Source of the DNA: JAJXWB01 sp036796555
GTDB lineage: Bacteria > Pseudomonadota > Alphaproteobacteria > Rhizobiales > Beijerinckiaceae
Length of the DNA: 16,982 nucleotides
Assembly (NCBI GenBank): GCA_036796555.1
Contig: DAIRCS010000065.1
Span: forward strand, 1-16,982
Direction of reading: 5' to 3'
The notes beneath the pieces are model-generated. The model was not told the DNA's origin. It worked only from the letters and a program-made list of their open reading frames with translations, and ran no database searches. Both the position numbers and the translations under genes were made by a program. Shown here piece after piece: positions 1 to 7,118 of this stretch; positions within the stretch are counted from its first letter, which is position 1; each line of letters opens with the position of its first letter.

Positions 1-578
1 TCTGGCGCACAAAGCAACTCGAATACACGTGGACGCGCTCGCTGATGGGCGCCTATCGCGACTTCATGGCGCTGACGGAAGAAGCGCTCGACTTCGCCGC
101 CGCGCGCTGCGGCGGCCTGTCGGCGGAGGCGCGGGCGAAATTGCTGTCGGCCTACGAGACGCTCGACGCCTTTCCCGACGTCGCGCCGACGCTCGCCGCT
201 TTGAAGGCGAAGGACGCGAAGCTCGTCATCCTCTCCAACGGAACGCCGGCGATGCTCGAGAGCGCCGTGCGCTCGGCCGGCCTCGCCGGCCTGCTCGATC
301 CCTCGATTTCGGTCGCGGAAGTCGGCGTGTTCAAGACGGATTCCAAAGTCTACGAGCGCGTCGGCGCGCGCTACGGCGTCGCGCCGACGCAGGTTTCGTT
401 CCAGTCGTCGAACCGCTGGGACGTGGCCGGCGCGGCGAAATTCGGTTTCCGCGCCGTGTGGATCAACCGGACCAGGGCGCCCGACGAATATCCGGACCTC
501 CCTCCGGCCGCCGTGCTGGACGATCTCGGCGGGCTGCTGGCGCTTTCGGACCGCGAGCCTTCAGGCTCGCAATCCTAG
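1..578 (+). CDS. Haloacid dehalogenase, type II (HAD superfamily), 3' part
   Basis: The gene is cut by the left edge; the frame is open from base 3 and reads WRTKQLEYTWTRSLMG before the first in-window ATG at 45, which matches the interior of (S)-2-haloacid dehalogenases, so that ATG is not the real start. These enzymes hydrolyse 2-haloacids to 2-hydroxyacids in the cytoplasm through an aspartyl-ester intermediate. The nucleophile Asp lies upstream and is not visible. Seen here are the LSNG motif (about 231-242), the catalytic Lys in FKTDSKVY (about 330-355), and SSNRWDVAGA (405-434), whose Ser, Asn and Asp correspond to the family's SSNxxD motif. True haloacid activity is inferred; some family members act on other substrates. 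The last nine codons (DREPSGSQS) lie within a palindromic repeat, suggesting that a repeat insertion replaced or extended the original C-terminus. Confidence 0.9.
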   Translation, partial: WRTKQLEYTWTRSLMGAYRDFMALTEEALDFAAARCGGLSAEARAKLLSAYETLDAFPDVAPTLAALKAKDAKLVILSNGTPAMLESAVRSAGLAGLLDPSISVAEVGVFKTDSKVYERVGARYGVAPTQVSFQSSNRWDVAGAAKFGFRAVWINRTRAPDEYPDLPPAAVLDDLGGLLALSDREPSGSQS

Positions 579-603
579 AGCGAGCCTGAAGGCTCGCGGT
601 CCG
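547..603. repeat. 24-bp perfect palindrome at convergent gene ends, possible bidirectional terminator
   Basis: Bases 547-570 are the exact reverse complement of 580-603, with a 9-base loop (571-579) that holds the TAG stop of the dehalogenase gene. Each arm is itself nearly palindromic (gcgagcct / aggctcgc), so cruciform or double-hairpin folding is possible. It sits between two convergent genes, where it could terminate transcription from both sides, although there is no T-tract. The form resembles dispersed REP-like palindromes of alphaproteobacterial genomes; that it is dispersed here is inference. Confidence 0.75.
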
Positions 604-616
604 GCAGCGTCCCCGC

Positions 617-1033
617 TCACGCCTTGCCCATCATCTGCGCGACGCCGGGAATGCTCGCCGCAATTTCGCGCATGCGGTCGGGGCCGATCTGCTCGCCGCC
701 GAATTCGAAAATCTGCTGGCCGACGGTCTTGATCTGGCCGACGTCGAGACCCGTCTCCTTGAGCTGGCCGGCCAGCGCCATCATGCCCGCGGCGCTGCCG
801 GCCGCGCCGCCGAGGCCGCCGAGCATACCGCCGATCGCGCCCATCAGGCCGCCGCCGGCGTCGGCGCTTTCCGCAACGGTTTCCGCGCCGCCGGGAATGG
901 CGTTGATGAGGTCGCCGACGGGTCCTTCGGGCGCGTGCTTCTTCATGAAACCGAGAATCAGCCCGATGGCCTGGCGGGCGACGCCTTCGTCGACGCCCGT
1001 GGCCGCGACGATGCGCTGAATGAGCTCTTCCAT
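617..1033 (-). CDS. DUF2267-like small protein with Gly/Ala-rich centre
   Basis: A 138-residue protein of unknown function. I chose the ATG at 1033 (MEELIQRIVAATGVDEGVAR) because a purine-rich AAGGA lies just upstream and the longer in-frame extension is Arg-rich noise. The N-terminal helical domain (residues 1-45) has the ARQAIGLILGFMKKHAP pattern seen in DUF2267-type proteins. A Gly/Ala/Met-rich linker follows (about 55-90), then a second helical unit ending IREIAASIPGV-like. The two ends look like diverged copies of one unit, each finishing in an AIPG or SIPG turn. There is no signal peptide. It is transcribed divergently from the YjgR-type ATPase gene and converges on the dehalogenase gene. 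The DUF2267 assignment is from memory of the family pattern; no biochemical role is claimed. Confidence 0.75.
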   Translation of the reverse strand: MEELIQRIVAATGVDEGVARQAIGLILGFMKKHAPEGPVGDLINAIPGGAETVAESADAGGGLMGAIGGMLGGLGGAAGSAAGMMALAGQLKETGLDVGQIKTVGQQIFEFGGEQIGPDRMREIAASIPGVAQMMGKA

Positions 1034-1190
1034 GGCAAGTCCTTCGAAATGAAATGTTCGACGACGCGCGGGCGCGCGCCGGCCCGGCCGGAAGGGCGCG
1101 GGATTAGTCGCCGCCGCCTGCCGAAAATGCAAGGCTGAAAAGCAGGCGAAACGACGCAGCCGGAACATGGCGCGCACACCGCGCTTGCCC

Positions 1191-1196
1191 TATAAA
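1191..1196 (+). promoter_or_regulatory. Possible -10 element (TATAAA) for the YjgR-type gene
   Basis: TATAAA stands out in the GC-rich divergent region 1034-1239 and lies 44 bp before the GTG start, which leaves room for a short leader and the AGGAACGGAG ribosome site. The hexamer at -35 distance (TGGCGC) is poor, so this is only a candidate. No clear promoter for the minus-strand gene is seen. Confidence 0.25.
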
Positions 1197-1239
1197 CCCT
1201 GCATTCGCGCGCGTTGCGCCAGCAGGAACGGAGCGATTC

Positions 1240-2922
1240 GTGGCCGACGATCCCAATCAGGTTGCAGGCAAGATTCTCGTCGGCAAGAGCGGGAGCGGCG
1301 CGGCCGGGACCTTCCGCTACCTCAACCTGCCGCTCGGCAACCGCCACGGCCTGGTGACGGGCGCGACCGGCACCGGCAAGACGGTGACGCTGCAGAAGCT
1401 GGCGGAAGGCTTTTCCAACGCCGGCGTGTGCGTCTTCGCCGCCGACGTGAAGGGCGATCTCTCCGGCGTTTCGCAACCCGGCGATTCCAAGCCGCCCTTC
1501 GTCAAGCGCGCGCAGGATCTCGGCCTGACCTATACGCCCGACACGTTCCCGGTCGTGTTCTGGGACGTGCTCGGCGAGCAGGGCCATCCGATCCGCGCCA
1601 CGGTCGCCGGCATGGGGCCGCTCCTGATGGCGCGGATGCTCGAACTCAACGACACGCAGGAAGGCGTGCTCAACATCATCTTTCGCGTGGCGAAGGACGA
1701 AGGCCTCGAACTGATCGACCTGAAGGATCTTCGCGCGACGCTGCAAGCCGTCGCCGATCACGCCTCCGAGCTCACCACCAAATACGGCAACGTCGCCACG
1801 GCGACGATCGGCGCGATCCAGCGTCAATTGCTGGTTCTCGAAAACCAGGGCGCGGACAGTTTCTTCGGCGAGCCCTCGCTCGATCTCATGGATTTCCTGC
1901 GCCCGGCGAAGGACGGACGCGGCGCGATCAACGTGCTCGCCGCCGACAAGCTGATGCGCTCGCCAAAACTCTACGCGATCTTCCTGCTGTGGATGCTCTC
2001 CGAATTGTTCGAGCGCCTGCCGGAGGTCGGCGACCCCGACAAGCCGAAGCTCGTCTTCTTCTTCGACGAGGCGCATCTCCTGTTCGACAATGCGCCGAAG
2101 GCGCTGATGACGGCGATCGAGCAGGTCGTGCGCCTCATCCGCTCCAAGGGCGTCGGCGTCTATTTCGTGACGCAGAACCCGCTCGACGTGCCCGAGACCG
2201 TGCTTGGCCAGCTCGGCAATCGCGCGCAGCACGCGCTGCGCGCCTTCACGCCGCGCGACCAGAAAGCGGTGAAGGCCGCCGCCGACACGTTCCGGCAGAA
2301 TCCGAATTTCGATACGGCGGTGGCGATCACGCAGCTCGGCGTGGGCGAGGCGCTGGTCTCGATGCTCGACATCAAGGGGACGCCCGAAATCGTCGACCGC
2401 ACCCTCATCGCGCCGCCGCAGTCGCGCGTCGGCCCGATCACGCCGGCCGAACGGCAGGCGATCATGAACGCCTCGCCGTTCAGGGGCAAATACGACACCG
2501 CCATCGACGCCGAATCCGCCTTCGAGAAGCTGGCCAAGCGCAAGGGCGCCATCGGCGCAGGCGCCGCCGCCGACAGCCCCGAGACGGCTTCGGCCGGCGG
2601 CGGCCTGCTCGGCGAGATCGGCGGCATGCTGGAAGGCGCGCTCGGCGGCGGCTCGGGCAAGGGCAAGCGCATGTCGACGACACAGGTGGTCGTGCGCTCG
2701 GCGCTTCAGTCGGCGGCGCGCGCCGTCGCCACGCAGGTGGCGCGCGCGGTGTTCAAGCATCTTGCCGGCGGCGGGCGCAGCATTGCGGATCTGGGCGAGA
2801 CCGGCGCGCCGGCCGAGCGACGGGCGCCAGATACCGGCGAAGGCCTTCTCGACGCCAAACCGGCGGCGGCGCTGGCCCCCGCGACATCGGGCAATCCGCT
2901 TCGTCCTGACCTTTGGGCGTGA
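1240..2922 (+). CDS. HerA-like P-loop ATPase, DUF853 / YjgR family
   Basis: A 560-residue cytoplasmic ATPase of the HerA/FtsK-type superfamily. The start is GTG at 1240, preceded by AGGAACGGAG. Residues 41-48 (GATGTGKT) form Walker A; FAADVKGDLSG (66-76) follows, as in E. coli YjgR; LVFFFDEAHLLF (271-282) is Walker B with Asp276 and Glu277; FVTQNP (309-314) is the sensor-like strand. The C-terminal third has a Gly-rich stretch (about 447-475) and then a basic Ala/Val helix region, as in other DUF853 proteins. Length is normal for the family (about 500-560). HerA relatives are hexameric DNA translocases, but the substrate of YjgR proteins is not established, so DNA pumping is inference. It is divergent from the DUF2267-like gene and followed by a repeat rather than another gene of an operon. 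Confidence 0.92.
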   Translation: MADDPNQVAGKILVGKSGSGAAGTFRYLNLPLGNRHGLVTGATGTGKTVTLQKLAEGFSNAGVCVFAADVKGDLSGVSQPGDSKPPFVKRAQDLGLTYTPDTFPVVFWDVLGEQGHPIRATVAGMGPLLMARMLELNDTQEGVLNIIFRVAKDEGLELIDLKDLRATLQAVADHASELTTKYGNVATATIGAIQRQLLVLENQGADSFFGEPSLDLMDFLRPAKDGRGAINVLAADKLMRSPKLYAIFLLWMLSELFERLPEVGDPDKPKLVFFFDEAHLLFDNAPKALMTAIEQVVRLIRSKGVGVYFVTQNPLDVPETVLGQLGNRAQHALRAFTPRDQKAVKAAADTFRQNPNFDTAVAITQLGVGEALVSMLDIKGTPEIVDRTLIAPPQSRVGPITPAERQAIMNASPFRGKYDTAIDAESAFEKLAKRKGAIGAGAAADSPETASAGGGLLGEIGGMLEGALGGGSGKGKRMSTTQVVVRSALQSAARAVATQVARAVFKHLAGGGRSIADLGETGAPAERRAPDTGEGLLDAKPAAALAPATSGNPLRPDLWA

Positions 2923-2944
2923 GTCGAAAATCGTTGCGCGCCGC

Positions 2945-3040
2945 TGTCATCCCGGCCGCAGCGAAGCGGAGAGCCGGGATCCGGAGGCCGCAGGCGCACA
3001 GGCTCGATCCCGGATCGGCCTTCGGCCGTCCGGGATGACA
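2945..3040. repeat. REP-like inverted repeat in the gap after the YjgR-type gene
   Basis: TGTCATCCCGG at 2945-2955 is the exact reverse complement of 3030-3040, and an inner hairpin pairs 3007-3020 with 3024-3036 apart from one bulged base. A related partial arm, TGTCATTCCAGCCGGAACGAAGG, begins at 3051. The pattern is familiar from intergenic repeats in Hyphomicrobiales. It probably doubles as a terminator between the convergent YjgR-type and glycine-zipper genes. The whole 160-bp gap holds no reading frame I can support. Confidence 0.65.
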
Positions 3041-3082
3041 TTTGCGTCGCTGTCATTCCAGCCGGAACGAAGGCCGGCGTAA

Positions 3083-3562
3083 TCAGCGCAGGAAACGGTA
3101 GCCGCGCTTGATGAGGCAGCTGTCGACGACGAGCTGGTAGTCGCCCGCCGCTGCGCCCGCGGCCGCCCCGGCCTCCGCCTGTTTCGCAGCGCCGCCGGCC
3201 GAGACCGCGCCGCCGACCGCGTCCGCCGCCGTGCCGCCCGCCCACACGTTGCGCGCCGCGGTAAAGCCGGGAATGGGCAGCGCCGCCACGATGTTGCCGG
3301 CGGTGGAGAGCGCGGCGCCGGCGGCCGCCTGCTGCGCGCCCTCGTTGGCGGCCTGCGCATGGGCGGCCGCCTTCTCGGCGAGCGGCGCCGCGCGCTTGCG
3401 GCAAAAAGCGAGGTCTTTCTGGTATTTTGCAGGCTTGAAGCCGCGAGCGTCCTCGTCGATCAGCGGTTCGTAGAGACCGCTCTCCTGCGCATGCGCGACG
3501 TGTATCGACATACCCGAGACAGCAATGCCCAAAGCAATCGCGAAATAACAACCACGCAACAT
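3083..3562 (-). CDS. Small secreted glycine-zipper family protein
   Basis: A 159-residue exported protein. I chose the ATG at 3562 because GGGGGT lies 8 bases upstream and the signal peptide then begins properly; an upstream ATG at 3595 is possible but has no ribosome site. Residues 1-25 form a Sec signal with cleavage after AHA. The mature part has one cysteine at C54 in YQKDLAFCRKRA, a long Ala/Gly segment (about 63-140) with small-residue periodicity like glycine zippers, and a second cysteine at C149 in SCLIKRGYRFL. The two cysteines bracketing the zipper and the CLxxRGY ending recur in small periplasmic or outer-membrane proteins of Alphaproteobacteria, and a disulfide is plausible. Function is unknown. 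It is divergent from the dipeptidase gene. Confidence 0.8.
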   Translation of the reverse strand: MLRGCYFAIALGIAVSGMSIHVAHAQESGLYEPLIDEDARGFKPAKYQKDLAFCRKRAAPLAEKAAAHAQAANEGAQQAAAGAALSTAGNIVAALPIPGFTAARNVWAGGTAADAVGGAVSAGGAAKQAEAGAAAGAAAGDYQLVVDSCLIKRGYRFLR

Positions 3563-3642
3563 CGCCGATACCCCCAATTTATTCAGCCGGCGCATTTCTA
3601 AGACAAGGCTGCGAATGGAATCAAGGCGATTGGATGTGCGTT

Positions 3643-3672
3643 TTGACGCTGCTCGAACCGACGCGGTAGATT
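3643..3672 (+). promoter_or_regulatory. Predicted sigma70-type promoter of the dipeptidase gene
   Basis: TTGACG (3643-3648) and TAGATT (3667-3672) are separated by 18 bases. Transcription would begin near 3679, giving a leader of about 16 bases that just contains the AGGAG ribosome site (3682-3686) in front of the ATG at 3695. It is the best promoter match I see in the window. Confidence 0.5.
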
Positions 3673-3694
3673 CGCCGCAACAGGAGTCGCGGCG

Positions 3695-5077
3695 ATGGCA
3701 TCGATCGAAACCGTATTGGAAAAACTGGACGCCGACCGGCAGGGCGCGCTGGACCGGCTGTTCGCCCTGCTGGCGATCAAGTCGATCTCGACCGATCCGG
3801 CTTTTGCAGGCGAATGCGGCAAGGCCGCCGAATGGCTGGCGAACGACCTCCGGAGCATCGGCTTTACGGCGAGCGTCCGCCCGACGGCGGGCCATCCGAT
3901 GGTGGTGGCGCACGCCAAGGCGGCGCAGCGCGACGCGCCGCACGTGCTGTTCTACGGCCATTACGACGTGCAGCCGGTCGACCCGCTCGACCTGTGGGAG
4001 AGCGACCCGTTCGGCGCGAAGATCGTGGACGCGCCGACGGGGGCGCAGATTTTCGGGCGCGGCGCGGCCGACGACAAGGGCCAGCTCATGACCTTCGTGG
4101 AAGCCTGCCGCGCCTTCGTCGGCACGGGCGGCCTGCCCTGCGACGTGACGATCATGCTGGAGGGCGAGGAAGAGACGGGCTCGCCCTCGCTGCCGGCCTT
4201 CCTCGCGGAGAACAAGAAAGAATTGTCCGCCGACCTCGCGCTGGTCTGCGACACCGGCATGTGGGACCGCACGACGCCCGCCATCACCACCATGCTGCGC
4301 GGGCTGGTGCTGGAGGAAGTGACGATCAGGGCCGCCAATCGCGACCTGCATTCCGGTCTCTACGGCGGCGCGGCCGTGAACCCGATCCACGTGCTGGCGA
4401 AGATCATCGCCGACCTGCACGACGCGCAGGGGCGCGTGACCCTGCCGAATTTCTACGACGGCGTGGAAGACCTGCCCGAGGACATCGCCAAGCAATGGCG
4501 CGCGCTCGATTTCGACGAGCACGCCTTTCTGGGCGAGGTCGGCCTGTCGATCCCGGCGGGCGAGAAGGACCGCAGCGTGCTCGAGCAGATCTGGGCGCGC
4601 CCGACGATGGACGTGAACGGAATCTGGGGCGGCTATACGGGCAAGGGCTCGAAGACCGTGCTGCCGGCGCAGGCCAGCGCGAAATTCTCCTTCCGGCTCG
4701 TCGGCAAGCAGAATCCGGGCGCCATCGCCGAAAGCTTCCGCTCCTTCGTGCGCGCGCGCCTGCCGGACGATTGCGAAGCCGACTTTCATTCGCACGGCGC
4801 GAGCCCGGCGCTGCAATTGCCGTTCGGCTCCGAAGCCCTTTCGCGCGCGAGACGGGCGCTGTCGCAGGAATGGGGGAAGGAAGCCGCCATGGTCGGCTCC
4901 GGCGGCTCGATCCCGATCGTCGGCTCGTTCAAGCGCGATCTCAAGATGGATTCGCTGATGGTCGGCTTCGGCCTCGACGACGATCGCGTGCATTCGCCGA
5001 ACGAGAAATACGAATTGTCCTCGTTCCAGAAGGGCGCGCGAAGCTGGGCGCGGATACTGGCGGCGCTGTCGGCGTGA
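3695..5077 (+). CDS. M20 family metallodipeptidase
   Basis: A 460-residue cytoplasmic di-zinc peptidase of the M20 clan (carnosinase/CNDP-like dipeptidases, related to ArgE/DapE). It should hydrolyse dipeptides or related short amides. ATG at 3695 has AGGAG at proper spacing. Metal and catalytic residues are all visible: His89 in GHYDVQP with Asp91, bridging Asp126 in GRGAADDKG, catalytic Glu159 and ligand Glu160 in EGEEETGS, Asp186 in VCDTGMWD, and His433 in RVHSPNE. The dimerisation (lid) domain spans about residues 200-360, including NRDLHSGLYGGAAVNP, the usual sequence in this group. Length is normal. The gene is single, with its own promoter, and is followed by repeats. Exact substrate cannot be read from sequence. 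Confidence 0.95.
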   Translation: MASIETVLEKLDADRQGALDRLFALLAIKSISTDPAFAGECGKAAEWLANDLRSIGFTASVRPTAGHPMVVAHAKAAQRDAPHVLFYGHYDVQPVDPLDLWESDPFGAKIVDAPTGAQIFGRGAADDKGQLMTFVEACRAFVGTGGLPCDVTIMLEGEEETGSPSLPAFLAENKKELSADLALVCDTGMWDRTTPAITTMLRGLVLEEVTIRAANRDLHSGLYGGAAVNPIHVLAKIIADLHDAQGRVTLPNFYDGVEDLPEDIAKQWRALDFDEHAFLGEVGLSIPAGEKDRSVLEQIWARPTMDVNGIWGGYTGKGSKTVLPAQASAKFSFRLVGKQNPGAIAESFRSFVRARLPDDCEADFHSHGASPALQLPFGSEALSRARRALSQEWGKEAAMVGSGGSIPIVGSFKRDLKMDSLMVGFGLDDDRVHSPNEKYELSSFQKGARSWARILAALSA

Positions 5078-5098
5078 GGCGGACAACGCGGGCCTTTC

Positions 5099-5125
5099 CC
5101 CTCTCCCCGTGAAACGGGGAGAGGG
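5099..5125. repeat. REP-like hairpin, copy 1, downstream of the dipeptidase gene
   Basis: A perfect 12-bp stem (5099-5110 with 5114-5125) closes a 3-base GAA loop, followed by TTAGGGTGAGGGG. A related copy lies inverted at 5211-5247. It may terminate the dipeptidase transcript, although no T-run follows. Confidence 0.7.
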
Positions 5126-5220
5126 TTAGGGTGAGGGGCGCCGCAATCATCAAAAGGCTTTGTCTTTGAGCCGCCTTTTCTGCACCACCTCGTCTCTACG
5201 CCCCCGGCCCCTCACCCCGG

Positions 5221-5247
5221 CCCTCTCCCCGCTCCGCGGGGCGAGGG
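5221..5247. repeat. REP-like hairpin, copy 2, inverted, upstream of the transporter gene
   Basis: A 12-bp stem with one mismatch (5221-5232 with 5236-5247, loop TCC), preceded by CCCCTCACCCCGG, the reverse complement of the tail of copy 1. The two copies thus face each other across about 95 bp. In between, AAAAGGC (5152-5158) can pair with GCCTTTT (5173-5179), otherwise nothing is seen. The element ends 19 bases before the transporter ATG and may shape its leader. Confidence 0.65.
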
Positions 5248-5265
5248 GGCGGCCAGCGTAGTTCG

Positions 5266-6510
5266 ATGCCTCTCCTTCAGGGCCTCCTCGCCCTCGCCGT
5301 TCTGCTGGCCATCGCCTTCGCGCTCGGCGAGAACCGCCGCGCCATTCCGGTGCGCGTCGTGATCGGCGGCGTCCTTCTGCAGATCGCGCTGGCGCTGTTC
5401 TTCACCAGATTTCCGCCGGCCGTCGCCGCCATCCTCCAGCTCACGCATGGCGTGGAAGCGCTGCAGCGCGCGACGGATGCAGGCACGTCGCTCGTCTTCG
5501 GCTTTCTCGGCGGCGCGCCGCTGCCCTATGCGGAGACGAAGCAGGGCGCCTCCTACATTCTCGCCTTCCGCGCGTTCCCGATGGTGCTGACGATCTCGGC
5601 GCTGGCGACGCTGATGTTCCATCTCGGGCTGATGCAGAAGATCGTGGCGGGTTTCGCCTTCGTGCTGCGGCGCGCGCTCGGCGTCGGCGGCCCGCTCGGC
5701 GTCGGCGCGGCGACGCATATCTTCGTCGGCATGGTGGAGGCGCCGCTGATCGTGCGCCCCTGGCTCACCACCATGTCGCGCGGCGAACTCTTCGCGCTGA
5801 TGAGCTGCGGCATGGCGGGCATCGCCGGCACGGTGATGGCGATCTACGGCGCGATCCTCAGCGCCGCCGTGCCGAACGCCCTGCCCTCCATCATTTCCGC
5901 CGCCATCGTCTCGACGCCGGCGGCGCTCGCGCTGTCGGCGCTGATGATTCCGTTCGCGCCCGACGATTCATCCACCGCCATCCAGATCGCCGATCCGCCA
6001 GCCAACGCTTTCGAAGCGATCGTGCGCGGCACGATGGACGGGGTGAAGATTTTCGCCGGCGTCGTCGCGCTGATGATCGTGCTGGTCGCGCTGGTGCATC
6101 TCGCCGACGCCGCCCTCTCGCTGCTGCCGGAGGTCGGCGGCAAGCCTGTCTCGATCCGCGCGGCTTTCGCGCTCGTCTTCCGGCCGCTGGTCTGGCTGAT
6201 CGGCGTGCCCTGGCCGGAAAGCGAGACGGCGGCGACGCTGATGGCGACCAAGACCGCGCTCAATGAATTCGTCGCCTATCTCGACCTCGCCGCGCTGCCC
6301 GAAGGCGCGCTGTCGCCGCGCTCGAAGCTGATCATGACCTATGCGCTCTGCGGCTTCGCCAATTTCGGTTCTTTGGGGATCATGATCGGCGGCATGACGA
6401 CGATGGCGCCGGAACGCCGCCACGACATCGTGCGGCTCGCGCCGCGGTCGCTGATCACGGGCACGCTGGCGACGCTGATGAGCGGGGCCGTGGTGGGGAT
6501 GGTGGGGTAG
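5266..6510 (+). CDS. Concentrative nucleoside transporter (CNT / NupC family)
   Basis: A 414-residue inner-membrane symporter that should import nucleosides with H+ or Na+. Family hallmarks are present: GMVEAPLIVRPWL (155-167, the G-x-E-A-P-L-x-x-R-P motif that lines the binding site), KTALNEFVAY (329-338) and YALCGFANFGSLGI (359-372). Hydrophobic segments fit the usual eight or so transmembrane helices plus re-entrant hairpins, and length matches bacterial NupC (about 400). The start at 5266 is the first ATG after the repeat and gives a normal N-terminus (MPLLQGLLALAVLL), but no good ribosome site is visible. It has no salvage-pathway partner next to it. Proton versus sodium coupling cannot be decided here. 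Confidence 0.93.
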   Translation: MPLLQGLLALAVLLAIAFALGENRRAIPVRVVIGGVLLQIALALFFTRFPPAVAAILQLTHGVEALQRATDAGTSLVFGFLGGAPLPYAETKQGASYILAFRAFPMVLTISALATLMFHLGLMQKIVAGFAFVLRRALGVGGPLGVGAATHIFVGMVEAPLIVRPWLTTMSRGELFALMSCGMAGIAGTVMAIYGAILSAAVPNALPSIISAAIVSTPAALALSALMIPFAPDDSSTAIQIADPPANAFEAIVRGTMDGVKIFAGVVALMIVLVALVHLADAALSLLPEVGGKPVSIRAAFALVFRPLVWLIGVPWPESETAATLMATKTALNEFVAYLDLAALPEGALSPRSKLIMTYALCGFANFGSLGIMIGGMTTMAPERRHDIVRLAPRSLITGTLATLMSGAVVGMVG

Positions 6511-6553
6511 GCAGAGCGCGAAGTTTCCTGTTCCGGCATCCAAGCGGGGCGCA

Positions 6554-6982
6554 ATGACACCTGAAGTCGAGCTAATCGCACTGAATTACATTGCCTATGC
6601 TAGCCGAGCGCCTGACCCGGCGGCAGACGAATTTCTTGCAAGTGGATTTGCCGCGATGCTCGATCTCGTTGAGGACGATCCATCGACGGCATGGGAGATC
6701 ATCAAATTTCTGATCCAACACTACGAAGAGGCGGATTATTATGCACCTGCTACAACTGAGGCCCAGCGCGTCATAGGACTGCTAGCGGCCGGACCGCTCG
6801 AAGATCTGCTTAGCTCCCATGGACCAGCCGTTATCGAAGAGGTTGAACGAAACGCCTTGCAAGACCGTCGATGGGCATGGGCTCTCGGCGGCGTCTGGCG
6901 ATTTCAAATGAACGAGGATATCTGGCAGCGCGTTCAGCGCGCTGCTGACAATACTTGGTGGGACAGAAGCGCGCCGAAGTGA
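6554..6982 (+). CDS. Small DUF6869-like protein of lower GC
   Basis: A 142-residue, acidic, soluble protein without signal or membrane segment. The second half carries AAGPLEDLLSSHGPAVIEEV (res. 78-97), then ALGGVWRFQMNEDIWQRVQ and a C-terminal WW, a pattern I associate with DUF6869; no function is established for that family to my knowledge. ATG at 6554 follows GCGGGGCGCA, a modest ribosome site, 43 bp after the transporter stop. Codon use is less GC-biased than that of neighbours (two sampled 60-base lines give 36 and 32 G+C against about 46 in a mutA line), so recent acquisition is possible. A weak hairpin (CCCGG/CCGGG, 6985-7000) follows the stop. Confidence 0.75.
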   Translation: MTPEVELIALNYIAYASRAPDPAADEFLASGFAAMLDLVEDDPSTAWEIIKFLIQHYEEADYYAPATTEAQRVIGLLAAGPLEDLLSSHGPAVIEEVERNALQDRRWAWALGGVWRFQMNEDIWQRVQRAADNTWWDRSAPK

Positions 6983-7087
6983 CGCCCGGCGCAATCCGGG
7001 ACCAAAATGCGCACGCCCCCGCCCCTCGCCAATTCGGCCATCCCTTCGTCCGCCCCCTTCCCTCCCCCCTTCGCATATGCAAAAACG

Positions 7088-7106
7088 CCCTCGCGTTTCC
7101 CGAGGG
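7088..7106 (+). promoter_or_regulatory. Small hairpin overlapping the likely ribosome site of mutA
   Basis: CCCTCG (7088-7093) pairs with CGAGGG (7101-7106) around a 7-base loop, preceded by AAAAACG. The 3' arm is the only Shine-Dalgarno-like sequence before the mutA ATG, about 12 bases upstream. Folding would mask it, so translational control is conceivable. It is equally possible that the structure is incidental. Confidence 0.25.
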
Positions 7107-7118
7107 ATTTCCGCCGCC

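Noticed and set aside
958..2760. 600-residue open frame on the minus strand across the YjgR-type gene
   Set aside because: It is Arg/His/Ala-rich, matches no family pattern, and lies opposite a gene with clear Walker motifs; it is a high-GC antisense shadow.
3083..5086. 667-residue minus-strand frame spanning the dipeptidase gene and the glycine-zipper gene
   Set aside because: Only its last 159 residues (from ATG 3562) look like a protein; the rest is the shadow of the dipeptidase.
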